Assembly: GCA_035304485.1 (NCBI GenBank) | Contig: DATGPZ010000010.1 | Coordinates: forward strand, 1 to 26,722 | From: ZC4RG17 sp035304485 | Lineage (GTDB): Bacteria; Actinomycetota; Acidimicrobiia; Spongiisociales; ZC4RG35 | DNA length: 26,722 nucleotides | Direction: 5' to 3' | In this document: one piece after another, positions 7,016-14,755 of the stretch | Layout of the letters: the number at the start of each line of letters is the position of its first letter | How positions within the stretch are numbered: position 1 is the first letter of the stretch | Notes under the pieces: generated by a model | Told to the model about the DNA's origin: nothing | Database searches by the model: none | Seen by the model: the letters and a program-made list of their open reading frames with translations, nothing else | Made by a program: the position numbers and the translations under genes

Positions 7016-8743
7016 ATGAGTCGTTCGAGCGAGCCAGAGGAAGCCATCGAACTGCGCCGCGCCGTCGCCGCCTTGGAGGAAGAGGTGTCCGGGCTCCGCC
7101 GTCGGTTGCGCGACAGTCACGAGGTACCTGCCCAGCTCGAACGCGATCTGGCCGAGGCGCACCGCACGATCGAGCGTCTCCGTTCCCAGAACGACAAGCT
7201 CGCCGCCGTGCTCGAAGAGGCACGTGAGCAACTGAGTGTTCTCCGGGCCGAAGTCGAGAAGCTCACGACGCCTCCCAACAACTTCGGGACGATCCTCCAG
7301 GTGAACGCCGACGGGACCCTGGATGTGATGACCGGAAACCGCAAGCTCCGGGTGGCGGCCCAGCCCACGATCGACGTCAAAGACCTGTCGGTCGGCCAAG
7401 AGGTGCTGTTGAACGAGAGCTTCAACGTGGTCGACGTACGCGGCTACGAGCGGTCCGGCGAGGTCGTGCGAGTCCGCGAGAAGCTGGACGACGGCCGAGT
7501 GGTCGTCATCGCCCACGCCGACGAGGAACAGGTCGTCGAGCTGGCCGACTCGATGAAAGACAAGCCTTTCCGAGCCGGCGACTTCGTCCGCATCGACCCC
7601 AAGTCCAACCTCGTCTTCGAACGCCTGGCTCGGCCCGAGGTCGAGGAACTGGTCCTCGAAGAAGTGCCCGACGTCACCTACGAGCAGGTCGGCGGCCTGG
7701 CCGAACAGATCGAGGAGATCCGTGACGCAGTCGAGTTGCCATACGTGCACAAGGAGTTGTTCGGCGATTACGGGCTGGTGCCGCCCAAGGGCGTCCTGCT
7801 CTACGGCCCTCCGGGGTGCGGCAAGACCCTGATCGCCAAGGCCGTCGCCAACAGCCTGGCCAAGGCGGTGGCCGAGCGGACTGGGCGGCCCGACGTTCGC
7901 AGCTACTTCCTGAACGTCAAGGGGCCCGAACTCTTGAACAAGTGGGTGGGCGAGACCGAGCGCCAGATCCGTCTGATCTTCCAGCGGGCGAAAGAGAAGT
8001 CCGACGAAGGCGTGCCGGTCATCGTCTTCTTCGACGAGATGGATTCGCTCTTCCGCACCCGTGGCTCCGGAATCAGCTCGGACGTGGAGTCCACCATCGT
8101 GCCGCAGCTGCTCTCGGAGCTCGATGGTGTCGAGTCGCTCAAGAACGTGATCGTGATCGGAGCCTCCAACCGGGAGGACCTGATCGACCCGGCGATCCTG
8201 CGTCCGGGACGTCTGGACGTCAAGATCAAGATCAACCGGCCGGACACCGACGCTGCCCGCCAGATCTTCGGCATCTACCTCGATGCATCGGTTCCCTTGG
8301 ACGAGACCGAACTGGCTCGTGCCGGAAACGATCCGGATCGATTGATCAGCCAGATGATCGACACCACCGTCGAGCACATGTACGCCGAGACCGACGAGAA
8401 CCAGTTCCTCGAGGTCACCTACGCCAACGGCGACCGCGAGTTGCTCTACTTCAAGGACTTCTCGTCCGGGGCAATGATCGAGAACATCGTCCGCCGGGCC
8501 AAGAAGGACGCCATCAAGCGTGAGATCGCCGGTGGTTCCCGCGGTGTCAGCACCCAGGATCTCCTCTCCGCCATCAAGCAGGAGTTTCGCGAGCACGAGG
8601 ACCTCCCCAACACCACCAACCCCGACGATTGGGCCAAGATCTCGGGCAAGAAGGGAGAGCGCATCGTGTACGTCCGGACCCTGGTGGGTGGTGACTCGGA
8701 GAGCCGCATGATCGAGCGGGTTTCGACAGGTCAGTACCTGTGA
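7016..8743 (+). CDS. mpa: proteasome-associated AAA+ ATPase Mpa/ARC
   Basis: A 575-residue hexameric unfoldase that binds pupylated proteins and threads them into the 20S core. Residues about 7-85 form the long coiled coil that binds Pup (heptads such as ELRRAVAALEEEV). Tandem OB domains follow (about 90-220), then the AAA domain with Walker A GPPGCGKT at 264-271, Walker B VFFDEMD with Asp340-Glu341, and the arginine-containing DPAILRPGRLD stretch near residue 390. It ends in GQYL, the C-terminal motif that docks into PrcA pockets and opens the gate. ATG 7016 is chosen because AGGAGGA ends 5 bases upstream. The gene leads a run of mpa, dop and pup with gaps of 11 and 2 bases. Confidence 0.97.
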   Translation: MSRSSEPEEAIELRRAVAALEEEVSGLRRRLRDSHEVPAQLERDLAEAHRTIERLRSQNDKLAAVLEEAREQLSVLRAEVEKLTTPPNNFGTILQVNADGTLDVMTGNRKLRVAAQPTIDVKDLSVGQEVLLNESFNVVDVRGYERSGEVVRVREKLDDGRVVVIAHADEEQVVELADSMKDKPFRAGDFVRIDPKSNLVFERLARPEVEELVLEEVPDVTYEQVGGLAEQIEEIRDAVELPYVHKELFGDYGLVPPKGVLLYGPPGCGKTLIAKAVANSLAKAVAERTGRPDVRSYFLNVKGPELLNKWVGETERQIRLIFQRAKEKSDEGVPVIVFFDEMDSLFRTRGSGISSDVESTIVPQLLSELDGVESLKNVIVIGASNREDLIDPAILRPGRLDVKIKINRPDTDAARQIFGIYLDASVPLDETELARAGNDPDRLISQMIDTTVEHMYAETDENQFLEVTYANGDRELLYFKDFSSGAMIENIVRRAKKDAIKREIAGGSRGVSTQDLLSAIKQEFREHEDLPNTTNPDDWAKISGKKGERIVYVRTLVGGDSESRMIERVSTGQYL

Positions 8744-8754
8744 GTGGGGGTTAG

Positions 8755-10227
8755 ATGGCCCTGCGCAAGGTCATAGGTACCGAGACCGAGTACGGCATCG
8801 CCGTCCGCTCGGATCCCGAGTTCAACCCGGCCCTCGGTTCGGCGATGGTGGTGAACTCCTACCCCGGCCCCCGGGTCAGGGTCCAGTGGTCGTACGAGGA
8901 GGAGTCGCCGGGTCGGGATGCCCGTGGCTTCGGTCACGAGGGATACGGCGTGTCGGACCCGGAGGGGACCTTGGTCAACGCCGTGCTCGCCAACGGTGCC
9001 CGCCTCTACGTGGATCACGCCCATCCCGAGTATTCGGCTCCGGAGGCCTGGGATCCACTGCAGGGGGCGCTCTACGACAAGGCCGGAGAGTTCGTCATGT
9101 ATCGGGCAGCCCAGGCCGCCACCGAACGGCTGGGCGGCGCCCGCATGGCCCTCTACAAGAACAACTCCGATCGCAAGGGGAACTCCTACGGGGCCCACGA
9201 GAACTACCTCATGTCGAGGGCGACACCGTTCGGGGACATCATCCGCTACGCCATGACCTTCTTGGTGACGCGTCAGATCTTCACCGGATCCGGAAAGGTC
9301 GGGTCGGAGAACGGCCGGCCTCCGGTCGACTTCCAGCTGACCCAGCGGGCAGATTTCTTCGAGGAGGAGGTCGGCCTCGAGACGACTCTCAAGCGGCCGA
9401 TCATCAACACCCGAGACGAACCCCATGGCGACTCGAGCAAGTACCGGCGCCTCCATGTGATCTTCGGGGACGCCAACCTGAGCGAGGTCCAGGTCTTCCT
9501 CAAGCTGGGGACGACTGCTCTTGCTTTGGCGGCGCTCGAGGACGGGGCTTTGCCCGACCCGCTCGACCTGGCCGATCCGGTGACCGCAGCGTGGACCGTC
9601 AGCCACGACATGACGTTCCGTCAGCCGCTCGAGCTCGACGGCGGTGGCACCGCCACCGCCCTGGATCTCCAGTTGCGGTACCTGGAGTGGCTGACCAAAT
9701 ACGTCGAGAAGGAGTTGGACGAGCCGGTCTGGCGTCAGGTGCTGGCGGAATGGGAGTCGGTCCTCAGCGACGTCGAGGCCGACCCCGACCGCTTGTCCGA
9801 CCGCCTCGACTGGGCGGCGAAGCTACGCCTCTTCCGCCGCTACGCCGACCGTGACGCCCTCGGCTGGGACGATCCCAAGCTGGCGGCTCTGGACCTCCAG
9901 TACCACGACGTCGACCCCGAGCGGGGCCTCTACCACCGCCTCGTCGGCCGCAAGGAGATCCGCCGTCTATTCACCGACGAGGAGATAGCCCGAGCCGAAA
10001 CCCAGCCGCCCGAGGAGACGCGGGCGTATTTCCGGGGGAGATGCGTCACCCAGTTCCCCGATAGCCTGGTGGCGGCCAACTGGGACTCCCTCGTTTTCGA
10101 CCTGGGAGAACCGCATCTGCGGCGGGTACCGATGCTCGAACCACTGCGAGGAAGTCGTGATCTCGTCGGTCCGATACTCGACGAGGTGGCAGACGCCTCG
10201 GAATTGATCCAAAGACTAGGAGACTGA
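8755..10227 (+). CDS. dop: Pup deamidase/depupylase Dop
   Basis: A 490-residue enzyme of the glutamine-synthetase-like carboxylate-amine ligase fold. It converts the C-terminal Gln of Pup to Glu and removes Pup from substrates. The nucleotide/metal-binding GTETEYGI is at residues 8-15, and the catalytic Asp is Asp87 in LYVDHAHPEYSAPE. Other conserved blocks are LYKNNSDRKGNSYGAHENYL and RPIINTRDEPHG. The segment between about residues 35 and 80 contains the extra Dop-specific loop (rich in Gly and Asp) absent from PafA, which separates the two paralogues. Length agrees with the M. tuberculosis protein (about 500). It sits between mpa and pup, 2 bases before the latter. Confidence 0.96.
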   Translation: MALRKVIGTETEYGIAVRSDPEFNPALGSAMVVNSYPGPRVRVQWSYEEESPGRDARGFGHEGYGVSDPEGTLVNAVLANGARLYVDHAHPEYSAPEAWDPLQGALYDKAGEFVMYRAAQAATERLGGARMALYKNNSDRKGNSYGAHENYLMSRATPFGDIIRYAMTFLVTRQIFTGSGKVGSENGRPPVDFQLTQRADFFEEEVGLETTLKRPIINTRDEPHGDSSKYRRLHVIFGDANLSEVQVFLKLGTTALALAALEDGALPDPLDLADPVTAAWTVSHDMTFRQPLELDGGGTATALDLQLRYLEWLTKYVEKELDEPVWRQVLAEWESVLSDVEADPDRLSDRLDWAAKLRLFRRYADRDALGWDDPKLAALDLQYHDVDPERGLYHRLVGRKEIRRLFTDEEIARAETQPPEETRAYFRGRCVTQFPDSLVAANWDSLVFDLGEPHLRRVPMLEPLRGSRDLVGPILDEVADASELIQRLGD

Positions 10228-10229
10228 CC

Positions 10230-10424
10230 ATGCCTGATCAGGAACGCGAACGCGCTCGACAGCGAGACCGAAACGAAGAAGAAGTCGAAGAGCTGGAGCT
10301 GGCCGACACCGAAGCGGAGGCCGATCTGGAGGAACTGGACGATCTCTTGGACGAGATCGACTCGGTTCTCGAAGAGAACGCCGAAGAGTTCGTGAAGAAC
10401 TACGTCCAAAAGGGCGGCCAGTAG
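10230..10424 (+). CDS. pup: prokaryotic ubiquitin-like protein Pup
   Basis: A 64-residue, highly acidic, probably disordered protein ending in Gly-Gly-Gln, the form that Dop must deamidate before PafA can ligate it to target lysines. The C-terminal half (AEEFVKNYVQKGGQ) matches the conserved region that binds PafA, Dop and Mpa. The N-terminal half is charged and lysine-free, as expected for the segment that Mpa pulls on. Only Lys56 and Lys61 could accept a second Pup. The ribosome binding site AGGAG (10218-10222) lies inside the last codons of dop. The last base of its TAG stop is also the first base of the repeat element that follows. Confidence 0.97.
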   Translation: MPDQERERARQRDRNEEEVEELELADTEAEADLEELDDLLDEIDSVLEENAEEFVKNYVQKGGQ

Positions 10425-10668
10425 AAGTCGGAAGACGGAAGTCGGAAGACAGGAGTCGGAAGTCGGAAGTCGGAAGTCGGCTCCGACAAACCAGCGGACC
10501 GGCACGCCCTATCCAGATTCGACGACGCGTCGACGCGGGGTTGGCGGCTCACCAAATCATCGAGCGTGGACCCTGGACCCAACACGTCGACGGACGGAGT
10601 CAAACCGCGCGACGTGGTCTCCTGTGAGACGCGGCTTCCGTCTTCCGTCTTCCGACTTCCGACTTCCG
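10424..10668 (+). repeat. heptad-armed intergenic element, copy 1 (between pup and prcB)
   Basis: The left arm (10424-10479) is eight units of GAAGTCG and its variants GAAGACG, GAAGACA and GGAGTCG. The right arm (10635-10668) is the inverted form: CTTCCGT twice, CTTCCGA twice and a final CTTCCG. Between them lies a core of about 155 bp with no credible ORF. The core has ACCAGCGGACCGGCACGCCC at 10490-10509, identical in copy 3, and GTCAAACCGCGCGACGTG at 10599-10616, found inverted in copy 2. RNA from this region could fold into a long stem closed by the two arms. This is not a CRISPR array, since the units are tandem without spacers. I know of no named family with this structure. Confidence 0.85.
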
Positions 10669-10701
10669 CCTCAGCCCGTCAGGGTTTCTGCTCGCTCTGT
10701 C

Positions 10702-10707
10702 TACAGT
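10702..10707 (+). promoter_or_regulatory. candidate -10 element of prcBA (leaderless)
   Basis: TACAGT ends 8 bases before ATG 10716, so transcription would begin at or within 2 bases of the start codon. No Shine-Dalgarno sequence is present, which fits a leaderless mRNA. It lies just downstream of repeat copy 1. Confidence 0.4.
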
Positions 10708-10715
10708 GACCTCTT

Positions 10716-11504
10716 ATGCCTCAGTTTCCTCTACCGCTCGATCTGCCGGTGCCCACTTCGAGCTTCGGTGATCTCCTCGAAGCGGTCGGCGCCACCCCGC
10801 GCTGGGAAGTCTCTGCAGAAGCGGCCCGCAACCTGTCCGTTCCCGAGGGGACCACGGTCCTCGCCGTTCGCTACGCCGGTGGGGTAGTGATCGCCGGCGA
10901 TCGTCAGGCCACCGAGGGTCACCTCGTGGCGCACAGGTTCATCCAGAAAGTGTTCCCGACGGATCGCTTCTCGGCGGTTGCGGTGGCCGGTGCGGCCGGG
11001 ATCGCCACCGAGATGGTTCGCTTGTTCCAGGTCGAGCTCGAGCACTACGAGAAGCTAGAAGGCCGCCGTCTCTCCCTCGATGGCAAGGCGACCTATCTCG
11101 CCCGCCTGGTGCGGGGCCAGCTGCCGATGGCCCTCCAAGGCCTGGTCGTCGTCCCGCTGTTCGCCGGGTACGACGAGCTGGACGCCACCGGCCGCCTCTA
11201 CTCCTACGACGTGGTGGGCGGTCGCTACGAGGAGGAGGACTTCGCCTCCACTGGCTCGGGCTCCCGACTGGCGAAGTCGTTCATGCGGACGGCCTTCGAG
11301 CCCGACATGACGCCTGAAGCGGCCATGGATCTGGCAGTGAAGGCATTGGTGGCCGCCGCCCAGGAGGACACCGCCACCGGCGGGCCCGACCTGCGACGCA
11401 ACATACTTCCCACCATCTTCCGGATCGATTCCGGCGGAATCACCGAGGTGGCGGACGAAGAGATCCGTCCGGTGGCCGAGCGAGCCCTCGAGGTGATCCG
11501 ATGA
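10716..11504 (+). CDS. prcB: 20S proteasome beta subunit PrcB
   Basis: A 262-residue N-terminal-nucleophile hydrolase precursor. The propeptide is residues 1-45 and would be removed by self-cleavage at Gly45-Thr46 (EGTTVLAVRY). Mature numbering then gives the complete catalytic triad: Thr1 (46), Asp17 (62, in AGDRQAT) and Lys33 (78, in FIQKVFP). It forms the two inner heptameric rings of the core particle. It is separated from pup by the 245-bp repeat element, where these genes usually lie close together, and it probably has its own leaderless promoter. Its TGA overlaps the ATG of prcA. Confidence 0.96.
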   Translation: MPQFPLPLDLPVPTSSFGDLLEAVGATPRWEVSAEAARNLSVPEGTTVLAVRYAGGVVIAGDRQATEGHLVAHRFIQKVFPTDRFSAVAVAGAAGIATEMVRLFQVELEHYEKLEGRRLSLDGKATYLARLVRGQLPMALQGLVVVPLFAGYDELDATGRLYSYDVVGGRYEEEDFASTGSGSRLAKSFMRTAFEPDMTPEAAMDLAVKALVAAAQEDTATGGPDLRRNILPTIFRIDSGGITEVADEEIRPVAERALEVIR

Positions 11505-12172
11505 GCATGCCCTTCTACGTGGCGCCCGAGCAGCTGGTTCGGGACAAAGCCGAATTCGCTCGCAAAGGCATCGCCCGGGGACGTTCGATCATCGCCCTCG
11601 AATACTCCAGTGGGCTTCTGCTCATGGCCGAGAACCCGTCCCGGTCGCTCCGCAAGATCGCCGAGGTCTACGACCGCATCGCCTTCGCCGGCGTCGGCCG
11701 ATACAACGAGTACGACACGCTGCGCAAGGCGGGAGTGCGTCAGGCCGACCTGATGGGCTACCTCTACAGCCGTGAAGACGTCAACGCCATGGCCCTGGCC
11801 ACGGCGTTCGCCCAGACCCTCGGCTCGATCTTCTCCCACGAGCTGAAGCCCTACGAGGTCGAGATCCTCATCGCCGAGCTCGGGCTGGAGGGCGAGGACA
11901 ACAAGCTCTACCGGATCTCCTACGACGGGACGCTGTCGGATGAGCGTCACTTCGCCGCCATCGGTGGGAAGGCCGAGGACCTGGTGGCGGCTCTCGAGGA
12001 GTTGTGGTCGGAAGGACTGTCCCTCGAACAGGCGTTGGAAGTCGGACGGGAAGCTTTCCGTCGAGCCGAGGAACGAGAGTCCGAAGGCTGGGAAGTGGTG
12101 GTCCTCGACGCGGCCAACGGCCGGCGCACCTTCCGCCGGCTCGACGAATCCGAGCTCACCGCCAGCGAGTAG
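11501..12172 (+). CDS. prcA: 20S proteasome alpha subunit PrcA
   Basis: A 223-residue non-catalytic subunit that forms the outer rings and gates the channel. The N-terminal gating segment is MSMPFYVAPEQLVRDKAEFARKG shortened to about residues 1-23. It is followed by the family stretch GRSIIALEYSSGLLLMAEN and the YNEYDTLRKAGVRQAD region. It has no Thr nucleophile, as expected. The Mpa C-terminal GQYL would bind pockets between these subunits. ATG 11501 overlaps the prcB stop (ATGA), so the subunits are made in a coupled way. The C-terminal tail is acidic and charged (ERESEGWEVVVLD onwards), as in other actinobacterial alpha subunits. Confidence 0.95.
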   Translation: MSMPFYVAPEQLVRDKAEFARKGIARGRSIIALEYSSGLLLMAENPSRSLRKIAEVYDRIAFAGVGRYNEYDTLRKAGVRQADLMGYLYSREDVNAMALATAFAQTLGSIFSHELKPYEVEILIAELGLEGEDNKLYRISYDGTLSDERHFAAIGGKAEDLVAALEELWSEGLSLEQALEVGREAFRRAEERESEGWEVVVLDAANGRRTFRRLDESELTASE

Positions 12173-12208
12173 GTCGCAAGGGACCTCCACCAAAGGTCTG
12201 GCGTGCCC

Positions 12209-12214
12209 TAGGCT
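12209..12214 (+). promoter_or_regulatory. candidate -10 element of pafA (leaderless)
   Basis: TAGGCT ends exactly 6 bases before GTG 12221. With standard -10 spacing, the transcript would begin on the G of the start codon. No Shine-Dalgarno sequence lies between. The -35 region is poor (TCCACC at 12186-12191). Confidence 0.45.
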
Positions 12215-12220
12215 GGCGTT

Positions 12221-13576
12221 GTGGAACGCCGGATCTTCGGCCTGGAGAACGAGTACGGGGTCACGTGCACCCTGAGGGGACAGCGGCGGCTCAGCCCAGA
12301 TGAGGTTGCCCGTTATCTCTTCCGGAGAGTCGTGTCCTGGGGCCGTTCGTCGAATGTGTTCCTCGAGAACGGCGCTCGCCTCTACCTCGACGTCGGCAGC
12401 CACCCCGAGTACGCGACTCCGGAGTGCGATTCGCTGGTCGACGTGGTGGCACACGACAAGGCGGGGGAGCGGATTCTCGAGGGCCTGGTCCACTCGGCCG
12501 AGCAGCGCCTCGAGGAAGAGGGCATCCGAGGCGAGATCTACCTCTTCAAGAACAACACCGACTCGGCCGGCAACTCCTATGGCTGCCACGAGAACTACCT
12601 GGTCAGCCGGCACAAGGATTTCCATCGCACCGTCGAGGTGCTGATCCCCTTCCTCGTCACCCGCCAGATCTTCCTGGGAGCGGGCAAGCTCTCCCAGACT
12701 CCCCGCGGCACGGCGTATTCGCTGTCACAGCGGGCCGAGCACATCTGGGAGGGGGTCTCGTCGGCGACCACCCGCTCTCGACCGATCATCAACACCAGGG
12801 ACGAACCCCACGCCGACGCGGAACGGTTCCGGCGGCTCCACGTCATCGCCGGTGACTCGAACATGAGCGAGTACGCCACCTATGTGAAGGTGGGGACCGT
12901 GGTGGCGCTCCTCCAGATGATCGAGCGGGACGTCGTCTTCCGCGATCTGACGCTCGAGAACCCGATCCGCTCCATCCGCGACATCTCCCACGACCTCTCG
13001 TGCCGAAAGAAGGTGCGGCTGGCCAACGGACGTGAGTTGTCAGCCCTCGACATCCAATGGGAGTACCTGGACCGAGCGATGCGATTCGCCCGCAGCCCCG
13101 GTTTCACCCCTCAGGTGCAGCGGGCGGTCGACATGTGGGAGCACCTGCTGACCGGGCTGGAGAAAGACCCCATGACCCTCGACCGCGAAGTCGACTGGGT
13201 GATCAAGTTCAAGATCCTCGACCGCTATCGAAGCCAGCGGGGGGTCACCATGTCGGATCCCCGCTTGGCGATGTTGGATCTCTCGTATCACGACGTCGAT
13301 CGCAGCCGCGGGGTCTACAACCTGCTGGCGGCGAAGGGCATGGTCGATCGAATCGTGACCGACGCCGAGATAGCCAATGCGGTTCGGACGCCGCCGCAGA
13401 CGACCAGAGCCCGCCTGAGGGGCGAGTTCATTCGGGTGGCGAAGGCCCGCAAGCGCGACTTCACCGTCGACTGGGTGCATCTCAAGCTCAACGACCAGGC
13501 TCAACGCACAGTGCTCTGCAAAGATCCTTTCAAGAGCCACGACGAACGCGTCGACCGCCTGATCGACAGCCTTTGA
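12221..13576 (+). CDS. pafA: Pup-protein ligase PafA
   Basis: A 451-residue ATP-dependent ligase that joins deamidated Pup, through its C-terminal glutamate, to substrate lysines. Conserved features are the metal/nucleotide site GLENEYGV (residues 7-14), the catalytic Asp57 in LYLDVGSHPEYATPE (the same number as in M. tuberculosis PafA), LFKNNTDSAGNSYGCHENYL and RPIINTRDEPHADAE. It lacks the Dop loop. The length agrees with the mycobacterial protein (452). The GTG start is supported by protein alignment and by the -10 element 6 bases upstream. The last two bases of its TGA stop are the first two bases of repeat copy 2. Confidence 0.97.
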   Translation: MERRIFGLENEYGVTCTLRGQRRLSPDEVARYLFRRVVSWGRSSNVFLENGARLYLDVGSHPEYATPECDSLVDVVAHDKAGERILEGLVHSAEQRLEEEGIRGEIYLFKNNTDSAGNSYGCHENYLVSRHKDFHRTVEVLIPFLVTRQIFLGAGKLSQTPRGTAYSLSQRAEHIWEGVSSATTRSRPIINTRDEPHADAERFRRLHVIAGDSNMSEYATYVKVGTVVALLQMIERDVVFRDLTLENPIRSIRDISHDLSCRKKVRLANGRELSALDIQWEYLDRAMRFARSPGFTPQVQRAVDMWEHLLTGLEKDPMTLDREVDWVIKFKILDRYRSQRGVTMSDPRLAMLDLSYHDVDRSRGVYNLLAAKGMVDRIVTDAEIANAVRTPPQTTRARLRGEFIRVAKARKRDFTVDWVHLKLNDQAQRTVLCKDPFKSHDERVDRLIDSL

Positions 13577-13798
13577 AGTCGGAAGTCGGAAGTCGGACGT
13601 CGGAAGTCGCGTCTCACAGGAGAGCACGTCGCGCGGTTTGACTTCGTCCGTCGGCGCGTTGGGGATCCGGGGTCCACGCTCGATGGTTCGGTGAGCCATC
13701 AAACCCGCGTGAGCGCGTCGTCGGATCGGGGTAGGGCGTGCTGGTCCGCTGATTCGTCGGAACCGGCTTCCGTCTTCCGTCTTCCGACTTCCGACTAT
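13575..13798 (-). repeat. heptad-armed intergenic element, copy 2 (inverted, between pafA and pafB)
   Basis: The left arm (13575-13609) is GAAGTCG three times, then GACGTCG and GAAGTCG. The right arm (13767-13794) is CTTCCGT twice and CTTCCGA twice. The core reads as the reverse complement of copy 1 over nearly its whole length. For example, CACGTCGCGCGGTTTGAC at 13625-13642 is the exact complement of 10599-10616, and CGCGTCTCACAGGAGA at 13608-13623 is the exact complement of 10618-10633. The pafA stop codon is made partly from the first heptad. CCTTTGA at the pafA end and ATCAAGG after the right arm extend the inverted repeat imperfectly. Confidence 0.85.
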
Positions 13799-13843
13799 CA
13801 AGGTCGTTTTGTTCTCGGGTCGAAAGCGGTTGAATAGACCCGA

Positions 13844-14755
13844 ATGCGCAAAGTGATCGAGCGGCTCCTGAATCTGCTCGCGTTCTTGTTGACCACTTCC
13901 CGCCCGGTCACGGCCGACGAGATCCGCAACCGGGTCGCCGGATACGAGAACTCGAGCGACGAAGCCTTCCATCGCATGTTCGAGCGGGACAAGGATCTGC
14001 TGCGGCGGATCGGGATCCCCTTGGAGCTGAGCGAAGGGAACGGCTGGGGCATCGAGGCTGGATACGTCATCGACCCGGATGCGTATCGGCTGCCCGACCC
14101 GGGCCTGACGGACGAGGAACGAGCGGCGCTGGCTCTCGCCGCCCGGGTGGTCCGTCTCGGCGGGGGACCGGCCGCGCCGGAGGCTCTGCTGAAACTCGGA
14201 GGGGTCGGCCCGGGAGGAGGCTCCGAGCCGCTGGGGGCCGATCTCGGATATCCCGCCGATCGGCTCGGTGACCTGTTCGCGGCGGTGACCGAGCGCAGGG
14301 TCGTGACCTTCGATTACCGGAATCGCGAGCGCGAGGTCAGGCCCTACGGCCTGGCGCATCGGCGCGGTCACTGGTACCTGGTGGGTGATGCCGGGGGTGA
14401 GACCCGGGTGTACCGGGTCGATCGAATGGAAAGCGTGCAAGTCGGTTCGGAACCGGAGGCCTTCGACCGCCCGCCCGACTTCGATCTCAGAGCCGCGGTC
14501 GACTCACAGCCGTGGGAAGCGGGTCCCGACACCCAGATCATCGCCACTGTCGAGTTCGATCCCGAACTCGCCTGGTGGGCGGCTCGAACCCTCCGGGTCG
14601 ATCACGAATCGGGTCCACTGACGGTCGACCTGCCGGTCGCCAACGTCGACGCCTTCATAGGGTGGATCCTGAGCTTCGACGACGCCGCCGTCGTCACCGG
14701 CCCACCGGAGTTACGTGAGCAGATCGTCGAGCGGGTCCGGGCGGCCATCGCATGA
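13844..14755 (+). CDS. pafB: WYL-domain transcriptional regulator PafB
   Basis: A 303-residue regulator with an N-terminal winged-helix region (about residues 1-75), a WYL domain with the signature Trp-Tyr-Leu at 177-179 (RRGHWYLVGD) and a C-terminal extension domain (about 215-303). In mycobacteria PafB acts with PafC as a heterodimer that activates the LexA/RecA-independent DNA-damage response, with the WYL domain thought to sense a nucleic-acid ligand. The ATG overlap of pafC at the 3' end (ATGA) supports joint production. ATG 13844 follows the right arm of repeat copy 2 by 45 bases and has no clear Shine-Dalgarno. It may be leaderless, with TTGAAT at 13830-13835 as a weak -10. Confidence 0.92.
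   Translation: MRKVIERLLNLLAFLLTTSRPVTADEIRNRVAGYENSSDEAFHRMFERDKDLLRRIGIPLELSEGNGWGIEAGYVIDPDAYRLPDPGLTDEERAALALAARVVRLGGGPAAPEALLKLGGVGPGGGSEPLGADLGYPADRLGDLFAAVTERRVVTFDYRNREREVRPYGLAHRRGHWYLVGDAGGETRVYRVDRMESVQVGSEPEAFDRPPDFDLRAAVDSQPWEAGPDTQIIATVEFDPELAWWAARTLRVDHESGPLTVDLPVANVDAFIGWILSFDDAAVVTGPPELREQIVERVRAAIA

Noticed and set aside
6587..8596. A 669-codon minus-strand ORF opposite mpa
   Set aside because: Only its last 81 codons (6832 to 6587) are real, as the ferredoxin. The rest is the antisense shadow of mpa: it has no recognisable domain and its composition follows the complement of the sense codons.
10424..10480. GAAGTCG tandem repeats considered as a CRISPR array
   Set aside because: The 7-base units are directly adjacent without spacers and are paired with an inverted arm downstream. 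No cas genes are present.
11225..12625. Long minus-strand ORF opposite prcB, prcA and pafA
   Set aside because: It spans the antisense of three clearly coding genes and has no family features. Long antisense frames are expected at this GC content.
13040..14440. Minus-strand ORF of 466 codons opposite pafA and pafB, running through repeat copy 2
   Set aside because: It crosses two established genes and a repeat element, with no recognisable domain.
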